This document shows positions 8,299-17,070 of a stretch of 50,800 nt of DNA, piece after piece (position 1 is the first letter of the stretch; the number at the start of each line of letters is the position of its first letter). This DNA is from Bacteroidota bacterium (lineage in GTDB: Bacteria > Bacteroidota > Bacteroidia > Sphingobacteriales > Sphingobacteriaceae): positions 1 to 50,800 of the forward strand of contig JAMFRP010000039.1 in NCBI GenBank assembly GCA_026224775.1, in the 5' to 3' direction. The notes under the pieces are model-generated. The model was not told the origin of the DNA, did no database searches, and was given only the letters and a program-made list of their open reading frames with translations. The translations under genes were made by a program, and so were the position numbers.

Positions 8299-8433
8299 TT
8301 ATATGTTAATAATTACATGCGTAGTCAGAGTTGTTGGATCGCCAATAAAGCCCGACTTGTCAAAATCGCTTTTTTTAAAACCATAAACTTGTTTGGTTTT
8401 TAATTTTTTTAGTTTTTGTGTTGTTGCTTTCAT
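8299..8433 (-). CDS. Candidate RiPP precursor peptide (44 aa), cysteine-free
   Basis: I found this small gene by reading the minus strand. ATG is at 8433 and TAA at 8299-8301. It encodes MKATTQKLKKLKTKQVYGFK followed by KSDFDKSGFIGDPTTLTTHV and IINI. The first ~20 residues are Lys/Leu-rich, like the short leaders of Bacteroidota class I lanthipeptide-type precursors. The C-terminal part holds the dehydratable residues S22, S27, T34, T35, T37 and T38 in a DPTTLTTH tail. There is no Cys, so lanthionine rings cannot form within it; linear dehydrobutyrines or another chemistry would be expected. A complete LanB dehydratase is encoded 2 kb away, with a two-component system between them. The gene could also be spurious, but its composition and position argue against that. 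Confidence 0.65.
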   Translation of the reverse strand: MKATTQKLKKLKTKQVYGFKKSDFDKSGFIGDPTTLTTHVIINI

Positions 8434-8501
8434 GTCTGATTCTTTTAATTATCAGATAATTTATGAAGGCGTTATCAGTTTATAAAAGTTATTACACCAA
8501 A

Positions 8502-8534
8502 TTCATTATTGCATATATCAATTGCAATAATGAA
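8502..8534. promoter_or_regulatory. Perfect 12-bp inverted repeat between precursor and kinase genes
   Basis: TTCATTATTGCA (8502-8513) and TGCAATAATGAA (8523-8534) are perfect reverse complements separated by 9 nt. The repeat lies in the divergent intergenic region, 68 bp upstream of the peptide start and 82 bp upstream of the kinase start. It has no T-run, and its dyad shape fits an operator, for instance for the neighbouring LytTR regulator. No factor can be assigned from sequence alone. Confidence 0.5.
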
Positions 8535-8577
8535 GCTTAAAATGATATTGGCTAACTAATCAGTTTAATAAAATAAG

Positions 8578-8585
8578 TATGTTTG
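8578..8585 (+). promoter_or_regulatory. Bacteroidota -7 box (TATGTTTG) for the two-component operon
   Basis: TATGTTTG matches the Bacteroidota primary-sigma -7 consensus TAnnTTTG exactly and lies 31 bp before the histidine kinase ATG. A good -33 TTTG partner was not found at the usual spacing, so the promoter may need an activator. Confidence 0.45.
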
Positions 8586-8616
8586 TTTAAGCCCTGCCTG
8601 GGTTGAATAATAATCA

Positions 8617-9672
8617 ATGAAAGCTCTGAAAATTACAACCCTAAAACCGCACATTTTTTTTTGGTCAGCATTTCTTTTATACGAAATAGTGGTAGGATAC
8701 TATTACGCAGGTAAACTTTCAAGCTTTTGGGATTATGCCGGTCACTATACTTTACACATCTGTTTGTTTTATTTTAACGCACACATCGTTTTTTCGTGTG
8801 CGCTTAATGATAAGAGAAGGAATTATTTTTTACTAATGCTTTTTATTATAGGGGAATTTGTTCTTTATTTAATACTCAAATCAGGGTTGTATTATTTATA
8901 TCATATTTTTAATATTTTAATTATTCCTCCCTATACAGGGCCCAAACGTTTTTTGTTAGATAGTATATGGAGGGGAGTTTATTTTGTTTTTTTAAGCACT
9001 GGATATTGGTTTGCTTTAACCACTATTAAGAACCGGGAGAAAATAGCCGATCTTGAAAATGCAAAACTGAAAAATGAACTGCAAAATCAGATTCTTGAAA
9101 AATCTTTACTAACAGCAGAAAATGCGTATTTAAAATCGCAGATAAATCCTCATTTTTTACTAAATACACTGAATTTTTTATATAATTCAATTGCTAAGTT
9201 TTCCGAAAAAACTGCTGATAGCATATTATTACTATCAGACATAATGCGCTATGCTTTAACCAGTACTGATGCAGATGGAAAAGTGAGATTAGATCAGGAA
9301 GTTGATAATATTGAAAGCTTTTTAAAGTTAAACCAAGCTCGATTTAATCAGCGTTTATGTATCGATTATGAAATTGATGGCGATACATACGGATTACGAA
9401 TTATTCCGCTAGTGCTAATTACATTTGTTGAAAATATTTTTAAATATGCGGATTTGTTAAATCCATCAGATCCGGCAAAAATCTCTATTCAAATTGTGGG
9501 AGATGCCTTGATTTTTTCTACATACAATTTGAAGCGTAAATCTGTACAATTCGATAGCCATGGTATTGGAATTGAAAATGTTAAAAGTCGCCTGGATAAT
9601 TATTATCAGTATGAGTTAATCATTGATGATAATGAATCGGACTATAAACTAATGCTAAAAGTTAACCTATAA
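8617..9672 (+). CDS. LytS/YehU-type sensor histidine kinase
   Basis: The protein has 351 residues. Four hydrophobic segments lie between residues ~12 and 135, followed by a short coiled coil (140-170). The His_kinase domain (PF06580 type) has the phospho-acceptor H179 in SQINPHFLLNTLNFLYN. The ATPase part shows the N-box VENIFKYA (271-278) and the GIGIENVKSRL glycine box. There is no separate extracellular sensor domain, so it probably senses a membrane or small hydrophobic signal. The response regulator gene follows after 4 bp. Its place between a putative precursor peptide and its dehydratase suggests that it controls production or senses the product, as in bacteriocin-type quorum sensing. 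Confidence 0.9.
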   Translation: MKALKITTLKPHIFFWSAFLLYEIVVGYYYAGKLSSFWDYAGHYTLHICLFYFNAHIVFSCALNDKRRNYFLLMLFIIGEFVLYLILKSGLYYLYHIFNILIIPPYTGPKRFLLDSIWRGVYFVFLSTGYWFALTTIKNREKIADLENAKLKNELQNQILEKSLLTAENAYLKSQINPHFLLNTLNFLYNSIAKFSEKTADSILLLSDIMRYALTSTDADGKVRLDQEVDNIESFLKLNQARFNQRLCIDYEIDGDTYGLRIIPLVLITFVENIFKYADLLNPSDPAKISIQIVGDALIFSTYNLKRKSVQFDSHGIGIENVKSRLDNYYQYELIIDDNESDYKLMLKVNL

Positions 9673-9676
9673 GATT

Positions 9677-10411
9677 ATGAGTACTTGTTATGTTATTGAC
9701 GATGAGGAGCATGCTATTGATACGATAATTGGATATATTGATAAGTATCCAGGATTAAACCTGATAGGAAGCTCTATTAGCCCGCTTCAGGGTATAGAAG
9801 ATATAAGAAATGCCGAACAAGTTGATATTGTATTTTTAGATGTGGATATGCCGGAATTATCGGGCATGGATGTGGCCGACATAATATCGTCCTTTACATC
9901 AGTTATATTTACTACCGCATTTCCTAATTACGCCTTACAAGCTTTTGAGAAAAATGGCTCAGATTTTTTATTAAAACCTATATCCTTTGAACGATTTGTT
10001 AAATCAGTAACAAAAGTTCAAAATTTGATTAAGGCAAAATCAACTTTAGATAATAATACCTCCGACAATGATCAATATTTCTTTATTAATCCGGGAGTAA
10101 AAGGAAAAATGATTCAGTTGAATTATTCAGATATATTATATATAGAAGGGCTAAAGAATTATGTGGTAATTTATACAACGGATAATAAGTACATCACTTA
10201 TTTATCAATGAAGGAGGTTGAAAAAGCCATTCCTCAAAATAGATTTATACGAATACACAAATCCTATATTGTTAGTTTAAATAAGATAAAATCAATTGAT
10301 GGTAATAATGTTATTATGTCGCAAAATAGCGAATTACCAATCGGTATATCATTTAAAGATAACTTTATTGATATGGTTAACACTAAAACCCTTAGAAGTT
10401 CCAGAAAGTAA
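9677..10411 (+). CDS. LytTR-family response regulator
   Basis: The 244-residue protein has a receiver domain at 1-120 with acidic pocket D8-D9-E10, phospho-acceptor D55 (IVFLDVDMPELSG), T80 region (FTTAF) and K97 (LLKPI). A LytTR DNA-binding domain follows at ~135-235 (LNYSDILYIEGLKNYVVIYT and RFIRIHKSYIVSLNKI). It would be phosphorylated by the kinase encoded just upstream. The last 63 bp of the gene overlap the end of the dehydratase gene on the other strand. LytTR proteins bind paired direct repeats; I could not define the site with confidence, though the dyad at 8502-8534 is a candidate for the locus. Confidence 0.93.
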   Translation: MSTCYVIDDEEHAIDTIIGYIDKYPGLNLIGSSISPLQGIEDIRNAEQVDIVFLDVDMPELSGMDVADIISSFTSVIFTTAFPNYALQAFEKNGSDFLLKPISFERFVKSVTKVQNLIKAKSTLDNNTSDNDQYFFINPGVKGKMIQLNYSDILYIEGLKNYVVIYTTDNKYITYLSMKEVEKAIPQNRFIRIHKSYIVSLNKIKSIDGNNVIMSQNSELPIGISFKDNFIDMVNTKTLRSSRK

Positions 10412-13400
10412 TGATGCCGTTTTTGTTCTTCTGGCTTCCAACGATAAATGATGCTTATAAAGTAAGTAGTAAATAATAAACTCTTGTTTACGATGGTTTT
10501 CTGTGAAAATTCTGTTTAAGTGCATATGAAGCAGATCCGCTACCAATTTATTAAGTTTTTCGGCAGAAAAAATGCTGGTTTTGGTTTTTAATATATGTAA
10601 AGTTTTTACATAGTTGTTAAACTCTTTCTTTCCTGCAATGATAATTATGTTGTTTTTATTAGCATCCATGTTATTAATAAATGCAGAGTGTTCTCGATAT
10701 TTATTATCCAATTGGATTTTCACGGATTTGCTATCCTCAAACTCATGTTTCATGCTTTCATGAATAAGATTGAGTAAATTAATATACTCTATAGATGATT
10801 TAAGAAAAACTTCAAGTATGATATTAGTTGTTAACAAGGCTAAATGTAATTCGGAATAACCTGATTGTGTTTTTGGGTTTTTTCTGAGGAAATTAATAAC
10901 AAGATCACTGCTGGCTTCAAATATTCTTTCTGCATATTCAATGGTATAGGCCCCGTATCTTTCCATCTCCCTTTTATAAGTATCTAATAATAAGTTACTT
11001 ATTCTTCCTTTTTCAAAGCCGCTGCGTATGCTCTTTTCAAAATATTGTATGACAGTAGCAGTGTTGTTTCGGTTTATTAACACCCTCACTCTTAAGTGAT
11101 TGTCAGTATCAATATATCTTATAAAATACCAGCATTTTAATATGTTTTGTTTCCTTAGCCCATTTATAATCTTACTTATGTTTTTTAGTAAGATATTATT
11201 TGATACGGAAGGGTGGCTATATAATTTAAAATATACCCACTCATCCCCAGGAAGATAAGTCCTTTTTGTTTTGTTTTTTTTTATCGACAATGGTTCCATC
11301 GACATCGGGTTATATGTAACACGATTACTTATAACAGATGCTATGAATTGCCCGCAAAGGGGCTGGTTGTCTGTGTTTTTGACTAACCCGATCGGATCAA
11401 GAAATACTTCTTGCAGTATTACAGAGCTCTTATTGCTTATTACCTGCATAAACATTTGGACTGATTCATGATCATCACAATCAAAATATAATTGATTATC
11501 ACCTTCAGTAAGGGCGAAGTTTTTTTTTAGTCTTAAAATTTCATATAAAATATTTCTATCGGCTGTATTTTTGAATTCCTTTTTTAATTCAGTGATTTCA
11601 TCTGCGTTCAATACCCATGTTGCGGGGAAAAGTATACAATTTTTATATTCAACCCTGGGATAAAAATTAAGACCTGGGAGTAAAGACTTCAAATCAATGC
11701 TGTAATTGGATTTTAACCCCTGATGTTGTAGATCACATAAGAATCTATATATTGAAAGGTCACTCCTTGTATAATTATAAGCTGAACTTAATCGGGGTAT
11801 TATAACCTTATTTAACTTTTTAGATCTTATGATGATTTGATCGTTGATAACAGAAACCATAATATCCGACAGGCTTATTATATTACTTCTGTTTAATGTT
11901 GAGTGTACGCCAATAGGAATTTCATATTGACGTACACCCGCATTAGAGTTGATATTAGCTGAATGCTCATCGTTAAAACATGAAATCTCGGCAAAAATAA
12001 CATGTTTGTTGAGCTCCCTTTCTTGTAAGTCAATTACCTGGCTTTTAGCTAAGACTTCGGTATTAAATTGCGTAAACCGGCCTAATAAGGATGTTGCAGT
12101 ACAGCCACCAGCCTGTTCTATCCAAATTTTATTATTATATATTCTAAATAGGACTGAAAAGCTAGGGGGGATTTTGGATTCAGATTTATGCGCGAATTTT
12201 TCAAGATCTTTATCTGAAATTATAATAGCCTGATCTTCTTTAGTTTTTGAAAGTTTCGATAAGAAAAATTCATGAATAGGCGTCCAGCTAAAATTTAAGT
12301 TGTTTGATTGAATATCTAAATGAATACCATTTAACAAACCACTACTAATTAAATTACTTTCCAGTCCTTCATATCCTACACCTGTCTCGCGGTCAAGTGC
12401 AACTAATAATGGTATTTCTTGATTTTCAAATCGTGCTGTAAACCGATTTTTAAAGTTTACAAGTGATTTTAGTTTAGTATCAAGTGTTAACTTATCAAGG
12501 CAATTTAATCCCTCTTTTATATATTGTTGATATTTTATATCAAGTAATGAGTTTGTCTTTTTTTCGTACCCCACATAAAACTTGGATTTTAATACTCGCC
12601 TGCAATTTATAAACTCGCTACTTTTAGTTAAGTTTTTAATATTTACATCGTTCCCATGCTTAATGTTATCAATAATATATTTATAGTTTAAGATGCTATT
12701 GGGTAAATGGCCATTGACTGAGCTTTCAGATATTATATCTGTTATTCTTTCAAAGTACCTTTTTCCTGACATATTCGGATTAAGTTCAGAAACCAACAAA
12801 CCGGCATCTATAAGATCATTAATGTAGTCCTTAATATCATCATCAAATCCAATTAATTCATTAAGCCAGTTTATTAATTGAATCTTAGTTTTTCCGTTTT
12901 TACAGAAAATGATAATTTTATTAAGTAAACGATCAGACTTGTAAGAGGAAATTAAGAAAAGTATTCTTTCTTGTTTTATGTCATAATTGTGCGTTAAATA
13001 CCGCCTTTCATTTTTAAGACTATAGATGGAGTTATTTGAATAGTATTTTAAATTATCAATTATGTCTAACGTTTCAATCTCTTTTGCTATATCAATTAAT
13101 AATTGAAAATCAGGATTGACATATAGCCTATCTTCTCCCAGAATAATGCATGATTGTGTATCCTCAGATTTGCACCAATCAAGCGACGTAAATGCTGAAA
13201 ACATACCAAATGGAGTTGGGCGGTAACACATTCGGTTGAAATATTTTTGCAGACTAAATTTTACTTTTTTATCAAGTAAATGGTAATTAAAGTCATGGCG
13301 CTTTAATTCCATATAAAGACTTTCGCTGGCAAAAAAAATCGCTAATTGAAAAAAATGCAGTTTAATAATACGCTCCAGGTTAGAGTTGTAATCATTATAG

Positions 13401-13453
13401 CTCAACGTAGGGGTTCTTAAAAAAACATATGAACTAAAACTGACATTAATCAT
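10349..13453 (-). CDS. Full-length LanB-type dehydratase (lantibiotic/thiopeptide dehydratase)
   Basis: The 1034-residue protein carries both halves of a class I lanthipeptide dehydratase. The N-terminal glutamylation domain has R74, R78 and T80 in NRMCYRPTPFGMFSAF, matching the NisB Arg/Thr positions that bind glutamyl-tRNA. The C-terminal elimination domain (SpaB_C, about residues 740-1020) has YFIRYIDTDNHLRVRV with R788 and R790, then YKREMERYG (826-834) and LLHMHLNRIF (H976/H978), which fit the NisB catalytic Arg/His set. It should activate Ser/Thr with glutamate from Glu-tRNA and eliminate it to give Dha/Dhb. No LanC cyclase, protease or transporter is visible. Its last 63 bp overlap the response regulator gene convergently. 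The peptide at 8299-8433 is the obvious candidate substrate. Confidence 0.9.
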   Translation of the reverse strand: MINVSFSSYVFLRTPTLSYNDYNSNLERIIKLHFFQLAIFFASESLYMELKRHDFNYHLLDKKVKFSLQKYFNRMCYRPTPFGMFSAFTSLDWCKSEDTQSCIILGEDRLYVNPDFQLLIDIAKEIETLDIIDNLKYYSNNSIYSLKNERRYLTHNYDIKQERILFLISSYKSDRLLNKIIIFCKNGKTKIQLINWLNELIGFDDDIKDYINDLIDAGLLVSELNPNMSGKRYFERITDIISESSVNGHLPNSILNYKYIIDNIKHGNDVNIKNLTKSSEFINCRRVLKSKFYVGYEKKTNSLLDIKYQQYIKEGLNCLDKLTLDTKLKSLVNFKNRFTARFENQEIPLLVALDRETGVGYEGLESNLISSGLLNGIHLDIQSNNLNFSWTPIHEFFLSKLSKTKEDQAIIISDKDLEKFAHKSESKIPPSFSVLFRIYNNKIWIEQAGGCTATSLLGRFTQFNTEVLAKSQVIDLQERELNKHVIFAEISCFNDEHSANINSNAGVRQYEIPIGVHSTLNRSNIISLSDIMVSVINDQIIIRSKKLNKVIIPRLSSAYNYTRSDLSIYRFLCDLQHQGLKSNYSIDLKSLLPGLNFYPRVEYKNCILFPATWVLNADEITELKKEFKNTADRNILYEILRLKKNFALTEGDNQLYFDCDDHESVQMFMQVISNKSSVILQEVFLDPIGLVKNTDNQPLCGQFIASVISNRVTYNPMSMEPLSIKKNKTKRTYLPGDEWVYFKLYSHPSVSNNILLKNISKIINGLRKQNILKCWYFIRYIDTDNHLRVRVLINRNNTATVIQYFEKSIRSGFEKGRISNLLLDTYKREMERYGAYTIEYAERIFEASSDLVINFLRKNPKTQSGYSELHLALLTTNIILEVFLKSSIEYINLLNLIHESMKHEFEDSKSVKIQLDNKYREHSAFINNMDANKNNIIIIAGKKEFNNYVKTLHILKTKTSIFSAEKLNKLVADLLHMHLNRIFTENHRKQEFIIYYLLYKHHLSLEARRTKTASLLSGTSKGFSVNHINKVIFK

Positions 13454-14091
13454 TTGTGAATTATTTATTTAAATCATGAGTATCTATTGGCTTATGTAAA
13501 TATTTTATAGAATTATTACTGGAATTTATATGAAAATATAGTCAAAGGCTTTAGATCTGGTATTGAAATAGTTTAATATTTCGACACAGCTAAATATAGC
13601 AAAAGATATATTTAATAAGCTGGATTGAGAAAAGCTTTTTTTATTTTGTATGCCTTAAAGCTTAAGTGGTATGTGTTAAAACCTAATTAGTGTAATTATT
13701 TTTCTTTTGATATAAGGATGGCTATCTTTATATCAACAAAAGGAAATTGGTTGAATTTTATAAGTGGGCATTAACTTAGGTTACACTTTTGTTATCTCAC
13801 TATCCCCGATATATTTAAACAAGAACTTAAACCTTATCACAATTATATCTGATATTTCTATTCGGAAATAAATACCGCCAACACAATTTCAATTATTCTG
13901 CCTCGTTATTTTAAATATTCTGAAAACACTTAATGCCTTTAAAGTGCTATATATTAGAATTATATAGGCATGGGGGTATTATGCTATTGTATAGCATGAT
14001 TGTATTTTGATATTGCAGCTAGTATTGTTATTAAGTTTATTTATACTTTATCGGTAAGTAATAATCACCAGAGATAAATAATAAATTTATC
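13454..14091. other. Non-coding gap between dehydratase and pckA
   Basis: This 638-bp AT-rich stretch contains no ORF of convincing length on either strand (the longest encode 16-18 residues without recognisable features). It holds two dyads: the 13-bp hairpin at 13707-13736, and ATGCTAT-TGT-ATAGCAT at 13981-13997. The dehydratase promoter should lie here, but I found no exact TAnnTTTG box on its strand. Confidence 0.6.
13707..13736. repeat. 13-bp hairpin with 4-nt loop
   Basis: TTGATATAAGGAT (13707-13719) pairs with ATCTTTATATCAA (13724-13736), with one G-T wobble, around the loop GGCT. It is not followed by a T-run on either strand, so it is not an obvious terminator. It lies 254 bp upstream of the dehydratase start and may be an operator or an RNA structure. 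Confidence 0.45.
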
Positions 14092-15630
14092 CTAACTTAA
14101 TTGAGGGTGATTGTATAGCTGATGATTTTTATCAAATAATTCAACTAATTTCCTGGCAGTCTCATCATATGCGCTTTTATCAGCCCACATCCCGCGTGGA
14201 TTTAACAAAGCCTGCGATGATATACCTGGGCAGCTTTGTGGTACCGATAAATGAAAGATTGAATGCTCCTGGTAGTTTACATTATTCAGCTTGCCGCATA
14301 ATGCTGCATTAACCATAGCCCTGGTATTGTTAATACTAATACGATAGCCTTGTCCATAAGGCCCTGCTGTCCAACCAGTATTCACTAACCATACTTTTAC
14401 CTTATGGTCTTTTAGCTTTTTGCCAAGTAGGGCAGCATAAAACTCCGGGTGTAATGGTAAAAAAGGAGCACCAAAGCATGCGCTAAAAGTTACTTTTGGT
14501 TCAGTGATGCCAACTTCGGTGCCGGCTATCTTTGCGGTGTATCCGTTTATGAAATAAAACATCGCCTGTTCTTCTGTTAGAAGGCTTATCGGTGGCAATA
14601 CTCCATACGCATCACAAGCCAGAAAAAATATGTTTTGAGGATGGCCGCCTAAAGCTGGTGTTTTGGCATTGGGAATATATTCAAGCGGGTAACTGGTTCG
14701 GGTGTTTTCTGTGATACTTTTATCTGAAAAATCAATATGGTTTGAATTATCAAATAGTATTGCGTTCTCTACCAATGCACCCGGTTTTATTGCATTGAAT
14801 ATTTCTGGTTCACATTCTGCAGATAGGTTAATTATTTTTGCATAGCAACCACCTTCAAAATTAAAAATCCCCCGACTGCTCCAGCCATGCTCATCATCAC
14901 CTATCAACTTGCGTTGGCTATCAGCGCTTAGTGTTGTTTTGCCAGTGCCGCTTAAGCCGAAAAATAAAGCCGTATCTCCATTTGCTCCTTCATTGGCACT
15001 ACAGTGCATGCTTAAAACATTATGCTCATAGGGGAGTATGAAATTTAGCGCAGTAAATACTCCTTTTTTTATTTCCCCAGTATAACCACTACCACCTATT
15101 AATATGGTTTTATGCTTAAAAGAAAGAATGGTAAAGTTTTTTTGCCGTGTGCCATCAATAAGGGGATTTGCTTCAAAGCCAGGAGCCTGTATAATCAACC
15201 ATTCGGCATTGAAGCTCTTTAGCCCATCTACGTCGGGCTCAATTAACATATTACTTGCAAAATGATTTGACCAAGGATTTTCGTTAATTACACGTACTGA
15301 TAATTGATAACGATTGTCTGCACAAGCAAAAAGGTTGCGGGCCCAAATTTCTGTTTTGTTATTAAGATAGGCGATGAGCTTATCTTTTAATTGCAGAAAA
15401 CTATTTTCATCAATTGGATTATTAAACTTGTTCCAGTCAACGCTTTTTATACTAATATTATCCTCTACTAAAAATTTATCTTCAGGGCTTCGTCCTGTAA
15501 AATTTCCTGTTTTTATCAATAGTGCACCGGTATCAGTTAATATACCTTCTTGTCGTGCAATAGTTTGGCCAGCCAGTTTTTTAATAGGCAATTGCTCGTG
15601 TACAAGTGTTGTGAACATTGGGTTATTCAT
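14092..15630 (-). CDS. pckA: Phosphoenolpyruvate carboxykinase (ATP)
   Basis: The 512-residue protein converts oxaloacetate and ATP to PEP, CO2 and ADP, the committed step of gluconeogenesis from TCA intermediates. RSPEDKF (47-53) is in the substrate site. The kinase-1a P-loop GLSGTGKTT is at 225-233, with metal-binding LIGDDEHGW at 242-250. TRTSYPLEYIPNA and the TAGPYGQGYRI stretch fit the ATP-dependent family. The length is slightly below the usual ~530-540 residues, but no motif is missing. It is divergent from fbp, another gluconeogenic gene, across 391 bp. Confidence 0.97.
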   Translation of the reverse strand: MNNPMFTTLVHEQLPIKKLAGQTIARQEGILTDTGALLIKTGNFTGRSPEDKFLVEDNISIKSVDWNKFNNPIDENSFLQLKDKLIAYLNNKTEIWARNLFACADNRYQLSVRVINENPWSNHFASNMLIEPDVDGLKSFNAEWLIIQAPGFEANPLIDGTRQKNFTILSFKHKTILIGGSGYTGEIKKGVFTALNFILPYEHNVLSMHCSANEGANGDTALFFGLSGTGKTTLSADSQRKLIGDDEHGWSSRGIFNFEGGCYAKIINLSAECEPEIFNAIKPGALVENAILFDNSNHIDFSDKSITENTRTSYPLEYIPNAKTPALGGHPQNIFFLACDAYGVLPPISLLTEEQAMFYFINGYTAKIAGTEVGITEPKVTFSACFGAPFLPLHPEFYAALLGKKLKDHKVKVWLVNTGWTAGPYGQGYRISINNTRAMVNAALCGKLNNVNYQEHSIFHLSVPQSCPGISSQALLNPRGMWADKSAYDETARKLVELFDKNHQLYNHPQLS

Positions 15631-16021
15631 ACAGATATTTTAATCATTAATAGCTATGGATTTATAGTTGTTGCTATTGTGGTTTATAATTTGCTTAAAG
15701 TGCCAATAATCACAGCCTTTATACACTACAAAGGTGGGTTGTTTGATAGGTGTAAACCATAGGATTAGGTTAATTTGGTGAAAATAACTTTAAAATGCCA
15801 TTTTTTTAGTTTTAAAGTGGATTATAGCATGATGATTTCATGTTGTTTTGGTTTTTTGAACTTTATTTTACTTAGTAATGTAATCTCAATACACTATCAA
15901 TGTTTGTTTTTGAATAATAAATATTGCTATTTTGTGCTAATAAATTGTTTTATAGTAGTTTTTATGGTTTATTTGCTTGTCTATATTAGATAAATTATAT
16001 TGTATATTTTACACTAAGTAT
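15631..16021. other. Divergent intergenic region between pckA and fbp
   Basis: This 391-bp stretch is very AT-rich and carries the promoters of both gluconeogenic genes. Reading frames here lack any recognisable protein pattern. I found no exact TAnnTTTG box; the nearest for pckA is CACCTTTG on the minus strand around 15729-15736. Shared control of the two genes is plausible from the arrangement. Confidence 0.5.
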
Positions 16022-17062
16022 ATGTTTGGATTGAAAACTTTAGGACAATTTATTATTGAGAAGCAATCGGATTTTCCTTATGCCAAAGGCGAGTTGTCGC
16101 GCTTATTACGTGACATAGGCATAGCCGCAAAAATTGTTAACCGGGAGGTAAACAAGGCGGGGCTTATGGATATTCTGGGTAAGGCTGGTAGTACAAATAT
16201 TCAAGGCGAGCAGCAACAAAAGTTGGATGTGTACGCTAATGATCAATTTATAAGCGCGCTTAGCAGTGGAGGGGAGTGTTGTATTGTTGCTTCTGAAGAG
16301 AATGACGAAATAATTCGTATTGACTCGGCAGTTTCTAAAGGTGCAAAGTATATTGTTGCTATTGATCCGCTTGATGGTTCGTCAAATATTGATGTTAATG
16401 TACCGATTGGGACAATCTTTTCTATTTACAGGCGTAAAAATCTTGAAGTACCTGCCTCACTGGCGGATGTATTGCAAAATGGCACAGAACAAGTAGCGGC
16501 AGGTTATATTATCTACGGTTCATCAACTATGTTGGTTTATACAACCGGAAAGGGTGTTAATGGCTTTACACTTGATCCCTCAATTGGTGAATTTTGTCTT
16601 TCGCATCCGGATATGAAAACCCCGGAAACAGGAACAATTTATTCAATTAATGAAGGTAATTATGTTCATTTCCCTCAGGGAGTTAAAAAATATATTAAGT
16701 ATTGCCAGGTAGAGGATAAGCAAACACAAAGGCCTTACACGTCGCGCTATATTGGTTCTATGGTGGCAGATTTACATCGTAACCTATTAAAAGGTGGCAT
16801 TTTTATATATCCTGCTACTGCATCGGCACCTAATGGTAAATTAAGATTGGTTTATGAATGTAACCCGATGGCTTTTATTATTGAACAAGCCGGAGGTAAA
16901 GCCACAAATGGAGAAAGCCGTATACTCGAGCTGCAAGTAACGGAGTTACACCAACGTTCGCAAATATTTATAGGATCACGTTGTATGGTGGAAACAGCCG
17001 AACGATTCATGCTAGAAGCCGGTAAATTATCATTTGCTGATATACCTGCTTTAACTATTTAA
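16022..17062 (+). CDS. fbp: Fructose-1,6-bisphosphatase class I
   Basis: I start the gene at ATG 16022 (346 residues), where MFGLKTLGQFIIEKQ aligns with the usual class I N-terminus; an open frame to TTG 15977 would add 15 residues that do not look conserved. The enzyme hydrolyses fructose 1,6-bisphosphate to fructose 6-phosphate. The metal-binding signature DPLDGSSNIDVNVPIGTIFS begins at residue 115, preceded by the SEEND acidic site near 91-95. Substrate-binding YTSRYIGSMVADLHRN and the conserved RLVYECNPMAFIIEQAGG are present. It is followed after 8 bp by an Lrp/AsnC regulator. Confidence 0.96.
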   Translation: MFGLKTLGQFIIEKQSDFPYAKGELSRLLRDIGIAAKIVNREVNKAGLMDILGKAGSTNIQGEQQQKLDVYANDQFISALSSGGECCIVASEENDEIIRIDSAVSKGAKYIVAIDPLDGSSNIDVNVPIGTIFSIYRRKNLEVPASLADVLQNGTEQVAAGYIIYGSSTMLVYTTGKGVNGFTLDPSIGEFCLSHPDMKTPETGTIYSINEGNYVHFPQGVKKYIKYCQVEDKQTQRPYTSRYIGSMVADLHRNLLKGGIFIYPATASAPNGKLRLVYECNPMAFIIEQAGGKATNGESRILELQVTELHQRSQIFIGSRCMVETAERFMLEAGKLSFADIPALTI

Positions 17063-17070
17063 CTTCGATC

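Noticed and set aside
13981..13997. Small dyad ATGCTAT-TGT-ATAGCAT as a regulatory site
   Set aside because: Short arms, AT-rich, no nearby start codon that it would control; not strong enough to list separately.
15550..15993. Plus-strand frames of ~70 codons in and after the pckA 5' end
   Set aside because: One lies antisense to pckA and the other is in AT-rich promoter DNA with hydrophobic low-complexity translation; no recognisable family pattern.
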